A DNA stretch of 14,649 bases from an uncultured Clostridia bacterium. Lineage in GTDB: Bacteria > Bacillota > Clostridia > Christensenellales > Borkfalkiaceae. The stretch lies in the NCBI GenBank assembly GCA_947589585.1, contig CANQCA010000029.1, forward strand, positions 1 through 14,649, written 5' to 3'. The notes beneath the pieces are model-generated. The model searched no databases. It was not told where the DNA came from and was given only the letters and a program-made list of their open reading frames with translations. Shown here in pieces: positions 7,301 through 13,468 of this stretch. Position 1 is the stretch's first letter, and each line of letters starts with the position of its first letter. A program made the translations under genes and the position numbers.

Positions 7301-9545
7301 CGATCTTGTTGATAATGATATCCGTCTGATCGGAGTCTCCATCGTACGCCGAGATGATGCTGACGGCGATATCCTCTGCATTGATCGTATACCTCTCCGC
7401 TTTGAGGCTCCTGACGAGTTTCTCATATTCGGACAGGACGGCGGGTTCGGTCGCGCCGCAGACGGTGCACTTGCCGTTTTCGTAGTTGTGATCTTTGAGC
7501 GGAGCATCGCTCTCTTCGCGCTTTTCGAAGCCGCACTTCGAGCAGGTGTATTGCGTATAGCCCTTCTCGGTGCAGGTGGGCTCTACCGTCTGGCCCTGCC
7601 GCCATTCGTGGGTGCAGCCGTCGCCGCAACGGGTGCAGACGCCGTTCACATAGCTGTGCCCGAGCGCCTTTTGGCCATCCGCGCCGCAGACGGTGCACTT
7701 TTGCCCCTCGGTGCAGGTGGGTTCGGGGATATTCCAGCTGTGTCCCTTCGCCTCGGTGAAGGTATCCTTGTAGCTCTCGTGGCAAACGGAGCAGGTGTGT
7801 GTCGTGTAGCCGCCCGTCGTGCAGGTCGCCTCGGTGACGACTGCGTCGTACTTATGCCCAAGGGCGGGGGTGACCTTCGTCGTCTGATAGTTGCAACGGG
7901 TGCACTTTTCGACGGTCTTTCCCGCAGTCGTGCAGTTTGCGACCGTGCATTGCGCCTCAACGCGCTGCATGTCGTGCCCGAGTTTTTCGAAGAACTTGTT
8001 TTCAGCTTCGGGCGCATCGCCGCAACGGGTGCAGACCTTGATCTGATAGCCGCTCAGAACGCAGGTCGCATCGCGCTTTTGCTCGACATAGTTATGGCCG
8101 TATTTTGCGCACATCTCTTCGGGCGTGTACTTGCTCACGGTGTAGTAGGAGAAGTGCTCCGTCTCGAAGGTGACATAGCCGTTCGAATAGATCGCAGTGA
8201 CGTTTTCGATCTTGTCGCCGTTCACATACCAGATGACGATGGCATTGACGTCTTCGCCCGGTTGAAGTTCATAAGGGATACGGACGGTGACTTTGCCGTT
8301 GAAATCGGAGACGGCATCCCCGTCCGAACCGAGGGTGAAGTTGTATACTTCCTTGCCCTCGAGTTTCCCGCTCAGGCTCTCATCGACGCCTTCGAGCTCG
8401 CTCGCACTCAGCGTGTCGACGCCGAGGGTGAGATTTTCTCCCGTGAGTCCTTCCTTCGTTGCCGCATCCATCTCGATCGCGGCGCCGCCCACGACGAGCT
8501 CATCCGCAGATGTGATGGCATCCTTGGAGACGGAAAGCTGCTTCTCGTCCGCCGACGCTTCGATCGCGGTCTTGGTGTGAGTGGGGTCGTTGGCACAGGT
8601 GTAGGTCGTCACATTGCCCTGCTTTGTGCCCGCATTCCACTTGTGCGCGTTCGTATCGGAGAACTTCTCCGTCTTTTCGACGTACCCGCACTCCGAGCAC
8701 TTGGTCGTCTTCGTGCCATCCGTCGTGCAGGTGGCTTCCTCGGTGATGACGGTGACAAGGGTGTGGCGGCCGGCGACCTCATAAGTCTCCGTGACGGGCT
8801 TATTGCACTCGGTGCACACGCCCGTGCGGGTACCGATATATGTACAGTCGGTGCTCCCGGCCTTTTTGGTGAGCGTTCCGCTATCTCTCCACTCCGCAAC
8901 GCTGTGGAGGCGGGCAGATTGGGTGAGGGTGGAATAGCTCTCATGGCAGACGCTGCATTCATAGTCGGTATAGAGCGCGCTATGGCAGTAGAGCGTTGCA
9001 TCGTAGCTCTCGCCCTCAAGCTCGTGCGGCTGCCCCTTTTGAACAAATCTGTGTTGCGCGGTCGCGGGGCGCGTCTCGGAGCAGACCTTGCAAACCTGTT
9101 CTTCACAGGCCTCGCCCTGCCATTGGTGCTCTGCGGTCGGCGCGAGCGTCTCATCGCAGTTTTTGCAGGTCTTCTCCCGGCAGTCGAAGCCTTCCCAGCT
9201 GTGCCCTGTGGCGGGAAGGACTGTCGTCTTGCTGTCCTTGCACTTCGGGCAGACTTCTACCTTCTTGCCGTCTTCCGTGCAGGTTGCAGCTTGGAACTGC
9301 GCCGTATCTTCTGCATAGCTGTGCCCCGTGGCGGGGATCTTCTCCGTCCACGTCTTTTCGCAATCGGGGCAGGTGAACGACTTCGTGCCGTCCGCCGTAC
9401 AGGTAGCAGCCTGCGTGACGGTGGCAGTCGCGTTGGGATGCTTGCAATCTTCGTTGCTTCCTTTCTTGATCCCGCAGGCACCGAGGATAAGGCACCCGAG
9501 AAGACCGATCAGAAGCGCCGCAAGCAGTGCAAAACGTTTCTTCAT
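4317..9545 (-). CDS. Giant (1742-residue) lipoprotein with CxxC/His repeats
   Basis: The signal peptide ends in lipobox LGAC (Cys24), so the protein should be anchored outside the membrane. Residues 35-323 hold seven to eight units of the form ATCTxxG...CxxC...ATGH, with Trp or Tyr two residues after the His. Residues 324-472 form a beta-type module ending VTFETEHFSYYTV, a pattern common in Firmicute surface proteins. Residues 478-700 hold about six more CxxC units. Residues 705-1200 are an extracellular domain of unknown family, perhaps with a LolA/LppX-like fold, containing a Met/Gly/Pro-rich linker at 1010-1048. Further CxxC pairs lie at 1262-1265, 1302-1305, 1560-1563 and 1589-1592. The last ~130 residues look beta-rich. 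The repeats could bind zinc or form disulphides; neither is shown. No LPxTG, dockerin or enzyme domain is seen. Start: AAGGAG at 9555-9560 plus the signal peptide. Single-gene unit. Confidence 0.9.
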   Translation of the reverse strand: MKKRFALLAALLIGLLGCLILGACGIKKGSNEDCKHPNATATVTQAATCTADGTKSFTCPDCEKTWTEKIPATGHSYAEDTAQFQAATCTEDGKKVEVCPKCKDSKTTVLPATGHSWEGFDCREKTCKNCDETLAPTAEHQWQGEACEEQVCKVCSETRPATAQHRFVQKGQPHELEGESYDATLYCHSALYTDYECSVCHESYSTLTQSARLHSVAEWRDSGTLTKKAGSTDCTYIGTRTGVCTECNKPVTETYEVAGRHTLVTVITEEATCTTDGTKTTKCSECGYVEKTEKFSDTNAHKWNAGTKQGNVTTYTCANDPTHTKTAIEASADEKQLSVSKDAITSADELVVGGAAIEMDAATKEGLTGENLTLGVDTLSASELEGVDESLSGKLEGKEVYNFTLGSDGDAVSDFNGKVTVRIPYELQPGEDVNAIVIWYVNGDKIENVTAIYSNGYVTFETEHFSYYTVSKYTPEEMCAKYGHNYVEQKRDATCVLSGYQIKVCTRCGDAPEAENKFFEKLGHDMQRVEAQCTVANCTTAGKTVEKCTRCNYQTTKVTPALGHKYDAVVTEATCTTGGYTTHTCSVCHESYKDTFTEAKGHSWNIPEPTCTEGQKCTVCGADGQKALGHSYVNGVCTRCGDGCTHEWRQGQTVEPTCTEKGYTQYTCSKCGFEKREESDAPLKDHNYENGKCTVCGATEPAVLSEYEKLVRSLKAERYTINAEDIAVSIISAYDGDSDQTDIIINKIEGALQLTESGELALHFTGDVDQIDNGMTYTLKFELILIDATAYLKAYDNGRESISRVPFDAMTADMEGPMPMILGYILDPEKLSGILAQVSEYGDTIVSVLGKLSEKTLLREDFENGYKYTFNNEKMRELNDNLYTLPISQFVDTYFGEGAYDSLKETVTDLLTQKTIPQAIDFVVEKAGEFGIEKETLFGLVDGILASVSGGEAPTVEDIYASEEYAEKTLGDMIESMAGMDKGQLTSALDSVFDMLEKTTAYGLLEQMMSGGHVAEDPGMSGGGSEMPMPGGGTDRPMAMAEEGAEDGTLVLDDGPTADFLHGIINAIFADKAFVFSFITDKDSQVKTFGLSVDLTLNMKQGEGTIQVDLNGGFTVAVNSGEDITVPDDFSYADEIVSILKEATKAAEGQRLIIGDSDRIGVFTLDGEKLTLTMVQYSSMYTFSDVEALEIAWEEDCTNTTAITFRGKPQEGRSSRSFEFYYNSVTGEFFMESAHDYQLEPTESQTEDEVGCDEYWVEVYYCSNCGKKDVIRQYKWHDTYYELSLIEGGKSCTDGVVHKEVCRECGETVYTYVDYPEWHPTMEKTLTIEGFPHGTVTFTYSGCPCGAESGELHQSEGDGCYFDKSAWEEYEGVVPEGHEKQVRRCAIEGCTAYMVWDRWTEKKDCIVTEYSKYTFFDGSEEKPIGDPNGYLFHNNSWENHDFTDKTIEHQSYANGGSRDVTEYRYNCGHTELNRTVTSEWKYDEYGRWIYHLYSVEYVNNPGENYCERESRNFTGCDYTGENYVKDSEGERTYNTSGTEHLYGGYVESTCTQFSYYDEKCPVCGEGEVRYDELPHGHEFYEEGDGLFRCMYCGLESKQGTDGVFALEEMTNESYKWGRNNDLAGDFVVGVWDKRDLGEDTLYQFSYVFMDENGEEQEVQLTLGEGDYKVVYRTQPMEGNGYNCYLLDISAEAVENALLKAFPDGKIQEKGWQPMGLRVTLVPAGTATGQVVSITLDRTPEQY
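7452..8114 (-). repeat. Second block of CxxC/His protein repeats (residues 478-698)
   Basis: About six units, ending at the His of KLGH (524), ALGH (564), AKGH (602), ALGH (630), CTH (646) and KDH (686), then a half-unit with CTVC. Full units are about 40 residues, with a lone Cys in ATCT/PTCT and a CxxC pair about 10-12 residues later. Some units (603-646) are shortened to little more than CxxC plus GH. Confidence 0.8.
8577..9443 (-). repeat. First block of CxxC/His protein repeats (residues 35-323)
   Basis: Units end at His75, His115, His140, His165, His214, His261, His301 and a half-unit at His323. Units 1, 2 and 7 are canonical (ATCTxDGxK, CPDC/CPKC/CSEC, then H). Units 3 and 4 are 25-residue short forms with CKNC/CKVC. 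Units 5 and 6 are long forms of about 47-49 residues. The varied lengths suggest repeated gain and loss of units. Confidence 0.8.
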
Positions 9546-9552
9546 ATTTCAC

Positions 9553-9560
9553 ATCTCCTT
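9553..9560 (-). promoter_or_regulatory. Ribosome binding site of the giant lipoprotein gene
   Basis: AAGGAGAT on the minus strand lies seven bases before ATG 9545, fixing the start. Confidence 0.88.
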
Positions 9561-9586
9561 ATAGAATACAATTTACGACGTTAGAT

Positions 9587-9592
9587 ATTATA
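9587..9592 (-). promoter_or_regulatory. Candidate -10 box for the giant lipoprotein gene
   Basis: A perfect TATAAT lies on the minus strand 41 bp upstream of the start codon. The matching -35 region is poor (CACTTT at 17-bp spacing), so activation or a different sigma factor is possible. It lies downstream of the minus-strand terminator at 9713-9734, as expected for an insulated promoter. Confidence 0.45.
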
Positions 9593-9679
9593 AGAGCCGT
9601 TCCGCTAAAAAAGTGCTTGAATTATGGGGAAAAAGAGAAAAGGTAGGAAAAAAAATTGCTTCACAAAAAATCACCGGCC

Positions 9680-9709
9680 TTGCTTTTTTTGCGGCGGATG
9701 TGCTACAAT
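9680..9709 (+). promoter_or_regulatory. Extended -10 promoter of the bile salt hydrolase gene
   Basis: TTGCTT (9680-9685), an 18-bp spacer and TACAAT (9704-9709), with TG one base ahead of the -10 (TGCTACAAT), the extended -10 form. Transcription should start near 9716, leaving a leader of about 41 nt. Confidence 0.7.
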
Positions 9710-9712
9710 AAG

Positions 9713-9734
9713 AAAAAAGGCCCGCAAGGCGGGC
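9713..9734 (-). terminator. Minus-strand terminator / 5'-leader hairpin before the bile salt hydrolase gene
   Basis: GCCCGC (9720-9725), a 3-base loop and GCGGGC (9729-9734) form a perfect 6-bp stem. Read on the minus strand it is followed by CTTTTTTCTT, a standard rho-independent terminator. No minus-strand gene ends here, so it would stop antisense transcription leaving the bile salt hydrolase region. On the + strand the same hairpin falls at the very 5' end of the predicted bile salt hydrolase mRNA. Confidence 0.6.
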
Positions 9735-9756
9735 GCTTGATCTGAAGGAGAACATT

Positions 9757-10731
9757 ATGTGCACTGCGATCTCTTGGACGAAGGGCGAGCACTACTTCGG
9801 CCGCAATCTCGATCTCGAAGGCTCGTTCGGCGAAGGCGTTGCCGTCGCCCCCAGAAACCTCGATTGGAAATTCAAAAAAGTTCCCGCGCCGCGGGTGAAA
9901 AAGGCGATGATCGGCATGGCGATCGTAAGGGAGAATTTCCCCCTCTATTACGACGCCGTGAACGAAAACGGGCTATCCATGTCCGGGCTCAACTTTCCGA
10001 AAAACGCTGTCTACCTCAAGCCGCAGCCCAAAAAATTCAATCTCGCACCCTACGAATTTATCCCCTATGTGCTCCTCACCTGCAAAAATCTTGCCGAGGC
10101 GAGAGCGCTCGCATGTGAGGTGAACCTGATCGACGAACCCTTCGGGGCGGGGCTCCCCTTGACGCCGCTCCACTTCATGATCTCGGATAAGACGGGAAGC
10201 ATCGTCGCCGAGCCCACGGCGGAGGGACTTAAAATTTATGAAAACCCCGTCGGGGTGCTCACCAACAATCCCCCCTTCCCCATGCAGCTTTCACGGCTCA
10301 ACGACTATCTCAATCTCACCCCCTACGAACCGCAAAACAGGTTCTCGGAAAACGTGGAGCTTGCACCCTACAGCCGCGGCATGGGCGCCCTCGGCCTTCC
10401 CGGGGACAGCTCTTCTCCCTCCCGCTTTGCACGCGCCGTCTTTGCCCGCGGGAATATCGTTTCGGGGGAGAGCGAAGAGGAGAAGGTGGGCGCCTTCTTC
10501 CATATGCTCGAAAACGTCGCGATGGTGCGCGGCTGCGTCCGTCTCAAAGAAAACGTATATGAGGAGACGGTGTATTCCTCCTGCTGCAATACGGATACGG
10601 GCGTCTACTACTACACGACGTATAAGGAACGTGCAATCCACGCCGTTTGCATGCATCAGACGGATTTGGAGGGTACCATGCCCGCGTTCTACCCCATCGC
10701 TAACACGCAGACGATCATAAAAGACAACTGA
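9757..10731 (+). CDS. bsh: Choloylglycine hydrolase family protein (probable bile salt hydrolase)
   Basis: This Ntn hydrolase family cleaves the amide bond of glycine- or taurine-conjugated bile acids; relatives cleave penicillin V. Removal of Met1 exposes Cys2 (MCTAISW) as nucleophile. Other family active-site residues are present: Arg16 and Asp19 in FGRNLD, Asn79 in GLNFP, Asn170/171 in LTNNP, and Arg223 in SRFARAVF. YSRGMGALGLPGD (205-217) and VYSSCCNTDTGVYYYTTY are strongly bile salt hydrolase-like. The length of 324 is typical, and there is no signal peptide, so the enzyme is cytoplasmic. Met257 in VAMVRGCVR stands where many relatives have Pro. A GAG triplet at 130-132 lies in a loop that, from memory, has been linked to taurine versus glycine preference in lactobacilli, so substrate preference is open. 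Start: AAGGAG at 9745-9750, six bases before ATG. Monocistronic. Confidence 0.92.
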   Translation: MCTAISWTKGEHYFGRNLDLEGSFGEGVAVAPRNLDWKFKKVPAPRVKKAMIGMAIVRENFPLYYDAVNENGLSMSGLNFPKNAVYLKPQPKKFNLAPYEFIPYVLLTCKNLAEARALACEVNLIDEPFGAGLPLTPLHFMISDKTGSIVAEPTAEGLKIYENPVGVLTNNPPFPMQLSRLNDYLNLTPYEPQNRFSENVELAPYSRGMGALGLPGDSSSPSRFARAVFARGNIVSGESEEEKVGAFFHMLENVAMVRGCVRLKENVYEETVYSSCCNTDTGVYYYTTYKERAIHAVCMHQTDLEGTMPAFYPIANTQTIIKDN

Positions 10732-10738
10732 AAGATAA

Positions 10739-10766
10739 AGCGGCGCCGACTTTGGTCGGCGCCGCT
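10739..10766. terminator. Bidirectional terminator between bile salt hydrolase and asparaginase genes
   Basis: A 12-bp perfect stem (10739-10750 with 10755-10766) with loop TTTG lies 7 bp after the + strand stop at 10731 and 17 bp after the minus-strand stop at 10784. The minus-strand tail TTTATCTTT is better than the + strand tail TCCGATCC. Confidence 0.88.
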
Positions 10767-10783
10767 TCCGATCCATTGAAATT

Positions 10784-11767
10784 TCAGATGAGATCGTGCA
10801 TCACGGGTTCTAAGAAGAGGGGCTCGATCTCGTCCTCTCCGGCAAAGGGCAGGAGCCACATGAGCTTGCAGACCGTCGCCTCGAGCGTCATCGTGCGCGC
10901 CTCCAGAACCCTTCCGAGCGAGCGGAGCTTCTGCCCCACTTCATAGGTATCGAGGGCGCTCCCCTCGCGCTCCACCTGCGTCGTGAAGGCGACCGTCTTC
11001 CCCATCTGCAAAAAGCAGGAAAGGCGCTCCATCCACTCCCCATAGGCAGGCAGCCCGCCCATGCCGAAGGACTCGACGACGAGGGCGCTGCAGTGCGTAT
11101 CGAGGTAGTCGAAGATATCGGCCTTCAGCCCGGGGATGAGCTTGAGAACGAACACATCCTCGTCGAGCGCACGATAGAACCGCGGCGGCCCAGAAGGGCG
11201 GCTTTCACGGATATAGTAGAAGGGCGCCCCGTCCCGCATGATGGCGGTCTCGGGAAAGTCGATGCTCGTGAAGGCATTGTAGCTACGCGTGCGCGTCTTT
11301 TTCGCGCGGGTGCCCAAGATCACCTTCCCGTCGAACACGACGTGGACCCCGTGCGCCCCGCCGTCCGCACAGTAGGCAACGGCGTCGATCAGATTTTTGC
11401 GCGCATCCGTATCGCGGAGATAGACAGACTTCTGCGAGCCCGTGAGCACGATGGGCTTACAGCTATTTTGAATGAGGTAGGAGAGCGCCGCGGCGGTGTA
11501 GGCCATCGTATCGGTGCCGTGCGTAATGACGAACCCGTCGTACCTTCCGTAATTCTCCTCGACGGTGCGGGCGATCTCCAGCCAGTGCGCGGGGGTCACG
11601 TTGGTGCTGTCGAGGTTGAAAAGGGGAAGCGTTTCCACCTTGGCGATATGGGCGATCTCGGGGACGAAGGATAAAAGCTCCTCGGGCGAGATGGAGGGCG
11701 CGAGCCCGCTCTCCGTCGGCTTGGAGGCGATGGTGCCGCCCGTTGCGATGAGTAGGATGCGTTTCAT
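10784..11767 (-). CDS. ansA: Type I L-asparaginase (cytoplasmic)
   Basis: The enzyme hydrolyses L-asparagine to aspartate and ammonia. The 327-residue product opens with MKRILLIATGGTIAS, the asparaginase N-terminal signature, with Thr12 as the expected nucleophile. The second signature is HGTDTM (83-88), giving Thr85 and Asp86, and Lys157 in AKKT completes the second triad. Ser54 in LDSTN should contact substrate. There is no signal peptide, which fits the cytoplasmic type I form rather than the periplasmic high-affinity enzyme. C-terminal residues 200-327 form the allosteric-type domain seen in E. coli AnsA. A normal Shine-Dalgarno sequence is absent, and the promoter is so close that the mRNA would have almost no leader. 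It is divergent from the phospholipase C family gene and convergent with the bile salt hydrolase gene. Confidence 0.93.
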   Translation of the reverse strand: MKRILLIATGGTIASKPTESGLAPSISPEELLSFVPEIAHIAKVETLPLFNLDSTNVTPAHWLEIARTVEENYGRYDGFVITHGTDTMAYTAAALSYLIQNSCKPIVLTGSQKSVYLRDTDARKNLIDAVAYCADGGAHGVHVVFDGKVILGTRAKKTRTRSYNAFTSIDFPETAIMRDGAPFYYIRESRPSGPPRFYRALDEDVFVLKLIPGLKADIFDYLDTHCSALVVESFGMGGLPAYGEWMERLSCFLQMGKTVAFTTQVEREGSALDTYEVGQKLRSLGRVLEARTMTLEATVCKLMWLLPFAGEDEIEPLFLEPVMHDLI

Positions 11768-11775
11768 AATGAAAC
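11761..11775. promoter_or_regulatory. 15-bp palindrome across the asparaginase start codon
   Basis: GTTTCATAATGAAAC has perfect 7-bp arms around one central base and overlaps the start codon and predicted transcription start of the asparaginase gene. One arm, GTTTCAT, recurs at 11917-11923, near the -35 region of the divergent gene. A regulator site is possible; chance in AT-rich DNA is the alternative. Confidence 0.35.
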
Positions 11776-11776
11776 A

Positions 11777-11805
11777 ATTATATCCCCTTTCGCAAAAGTT
11801 TGCAA
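11777..11805 (-). promoter_or_regulatory. Promoter of the asparaginase gene (near-leaderless transcript)
   Basis: The minus strand has TTGCAA (11800-11805, four of six consensus bases), a 17-bp spacer and a perfect TATAAT (11777-11782). The -10 box ends nine bases before the ATG at 11767, so transcription would start about 3-4 nt upstream of the start codon. Confidence 0.65.
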
Positions 11806-11917
11806 GTCTTTTGGGGAAATTGCGTCTGCACGGCGCATTTTTATTATTTTGATATTTATCGAAATAAATGATTTTTGTGCATTTTATCGCAAAATTTTAT
11901 TGATTTATTGTCAAATG

Positions 11918-11945
11918 TTTCATTCTCCCTGTAATGGGGTATAAT
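11918..11945 (+). promoter_or_regulatory. Promoter of the phospholipase C family gene
   Basis: TATAAT (11940-11945) is perfect. The best -35 is a weak TTTCAT (11918-11923) at 16-bp spacing. The predicted leader is about 20 nt and includes the ribosome binding site. The AT-rich stretch 11835-11930 upstream could be an UP-like element serving both divergent promoters. Confidence 0.55.
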
Positions 11946-11970
11946 CAAGGGAAATTGCAAGGAGAAATAC

Positions 11971-12813
11971 ATGCCTGCGAGCATCACCCACGAACTTCTC
12001 GCCGAAGAAGCCTTAGACCAGCTTTCCTCGGGGGCGAGAGACAGCATCCTTCATGCGCCGCCTTACTACTTTCTCGGCGCACAGGGCTTCGATCTTTTCT
12101 TTTTCTACGAGCCCATTTTCGGCAGGGGAGAGAACCTCGGCAAACGGCTGCACCGGCGGCAGGTCTATGAGTTCTTCTCCTCGGCATCCCGCGCCCTCAC
12201 AAACTTTACGGGGGACGCGTTCGAAAAGTGCCTCGCCTATACCCTCGGCTTCTGCACCCACCTTGGGGGCGACGTCATCTTTCACCCCTTCGTCTACAAT
12301 TATCTCGCCGAAAACGAGGAGAAAAAGCACGCCCATCAGCGCATCGAAAACGATTGGGACGTCTACTTTTTGCGCGAACTCAAGAGCCGCTCGGCGGTGC
12401 GCCACGAATACCTCTTCGACCTGAAAATCATCGCAAAAGAGGGCGTTCTCTATCCCTTTTTGAAGGATGTGCTCGAGGGGATCGGGATTCCCTTTAAAGA
12501 AGGCGGCTTTCTCCGGATGATGAAGGGCTTTTCCCGCTATCTAAAACACTTCCACACGGGGGGCGTGCGCTTTTTGCGCCCCTTCGGGCTCGCCGCCTTC
12601 TACCCCTCCGATGCACCCTCGAAAAAGGTCCTCGGCGGGGAAGAATTTGCGCGTTACAGCGAGGGGCAGGGCGCGACCGCCGACGCGCTGTTTTTGCGTG
12701 CCACGCAGGAGTGTGCGGCGTGCATCGGAGCGTTTTTGGAAGCATTCAACGCTGAAATACCCCTCTCGCATGCGCTTTTTTCCCGAAATCTCCTCACGGG
12801 AAAGGAAATCTAA
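11971..12813 (+). CDS. Zinc-dependent phospholipase C family protein
   Basis: The 280-residue product opens with PASITHELLAEEAL, typical of the zinc-dependent phospholipase C family (alpha-toxin N-terminal fold), and should be largely helical. Candidate metal ligands are His7, Asp41, His61, His97 and Asp101 (HLGGD, the HxxxD pair), His105 (FHPF), and His122 with Glu126 (HQRIE, the HxxxE pair). The HxxxD and HxxxE pairs match the order of ligands in clostridial alpha-toxin, so metal binding is well supported. The substrate is unknown. Unlike secreted toxins there is no signal peptide and no C-terminal lipid-binding domain, so a cytoplasmic role is more likely and a toxin role unlikely. Start: AAGGAG at 11959-11964, six bases before ATG. 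Single-gene unit with its own promoter and terminator. Confidence 0.82.
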   Translation: MPASITHELLAEEALDQLSSGARDSILHAPPYYFLGAQGFDLFFFYEPIFGRGENLGKRLHRRQVYEFFSSASRALTNFTGDAFEKCLAYTLGFCTHLGGDVIFHPFVYNYLAENEEKKHAHQRIENDWDVYFLRELKSRSAVRHEYLFDLKIIAKEGVLYPFLKDVLEGIGIPFKEGGFLRMMKGFSRYLKHFHTGGVRFLRPFGLAAFYPSDAPSKKVLGGEEFARYSEGQGATADALFLRATQECAACIGAFLEAFNAEIPLSHALFSRNLLTGKEI

Positions 12814-12830
12814 AACTTTGTAAGTATACG

Positions 12831-12870
12831 ATTGCGCCCGCCTACAAACAGGCGGGCGCAATGCTTTTTA
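12831..12870 (+). terminator. Terminator of the phospholipase C family gene
   Basis: A 13-bp perfect stem (12831-12843 with 12850-12862) with a 6-base loop is followed by GCTTTTTA on the + strand. It also lies 16 bp past the minus-strand queH stop at 12878 and may end that operon too, though the minus-strand tail (CGTATACTT) is poor. Confidence 0.88.
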
Positions 12871-12877
12871 TACCCTT

Positions 12878-13468
12878 TCAGTCGCGCTTGCTGTAAATGC
12901 AACCGCAGTAGTTCTGGCGGTAGAGGCCGTGCTCACGGGAGAGCTCGATGGAGCGCACATAGCCGCCGCGCTTTTTGAAATCGGTGGGAAGGTAGCGAAC
13001 GCCGAGCTCCCTCTCGATCGCAAAGCCGATGGCGTTGATCACCTCCGCATTTTTGAGCGGGGAGACGGTGAGAGTGGTCGCAAAAAAGTCGTAGCCGCGC
13101 GCCCTTGCCTCCTCTGCGGTGCGCCGAAGGCGAAGCTCGAAACACTTGGGGCAACGCGCGCCCCCTTCGGGTTCGCCTTCATAGCCGCGGGTCGCCGCCT
13201 CGAAGAGTTCGGGGCTGTAATCGCAGTCGAGAAAGTCCGCGAGGCCGGTCTCGGCAAGAAAGCGCACTTCCTCGGCTTTGCGCTTTTCGTACTCCTCGCG
13301 CGAGTCGATGTTGGGGTTGAAATAGAAGACGGTGACGCGGAAGGCGGGGGCAAGCTGTTCGAGGCAATAGGAAGAGCAGGGCGCACAGCAGCTGTGCAGA
13401 AGAAGCCGTTTCCCCTTTGCCTCCTCCATGATCTCGAGCATGCGACGATCGAAATTTTCCCTGTTCAT
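12878..13468 (-). CDS. queH: Epoxyqueuosine reductase QueH
   Basis: QueH (formerly DUF208) carries out the last step of queuosine synthesis, reducing epoxyqueuosine to queuosine in the anticodon of certain tRNAs. It replaces the unrelated cobalamin-dependent QueG. The 196-residue product has the family cysteines: HSCCAPCSS (Cys27, 28, 31), RCPKCFELRL (Cys106, 109) and the C-terminal YCGCIY (Cys188, 190), which hold an iron-sulphur cluster and an adjacent iron in characterised homologues. TLTVSPLKN (132-140) is also typical. Start ATG 13468 overlaps the pdxT stop by 4 nt (ATGA), so translation is probably coupled. The frame stays open upstream to 14227, but that part is the pdxT and pdxS region read in another frame. 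No other queuosine gene is in view, so the link to vitamin B6 genes is probably just shared transcription. Confidence 0.92.
   Translation of the reverse strand: MNRENFDRRMLEIMEEAKGKRLLLHSCCAPCSSYCLEQLAPAFRVTVFYFNPNIDSREEYEKRKAEEVRFLAETGLADFLDCDYSPELFEAATRGYEGEPEGGARCPKCFELRLRRTAEEARARGYDFFATTLTVSPLKNAEVINAIGFAIERELGVRYLPTDFKKRGGYVRSIELSREHGLYRQNYCGCIYSKRD

Noticed and set aside
7452..9443. CxxC repeats as DNA- or RNA-binding zinc fingers
   Set aside because: The protein has a signal peptide and lipobox, so the repeats should lie outside the cell.
5139..9584. A 1481-residue open frame on the + strand, opposite the giant lipoprotein gene
   Set aside because: It mirrors a real gene with signal peptide, ribosome binding site and repeat structure on the other strand. 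Its product is a run of Ala/Arg/Gly/Leu-rich sequence without domains, produced by GC-biased third positions.
9720..9734. A riboswitch or attenuator before the bile salt hydrolase gene
   Set aside because: Only one 6-bp hairpin exists in a ~41-nt leader, with no alternative pairing and no T tract on the + strand.
11835..11930. AT-rich stretch as a replication origin or phage attachment site
   Set aside because: No DnaA-box cluster, iterons, direct repeats, tRNA end or integrase is visible. It is better explained as a divergent promoter region.
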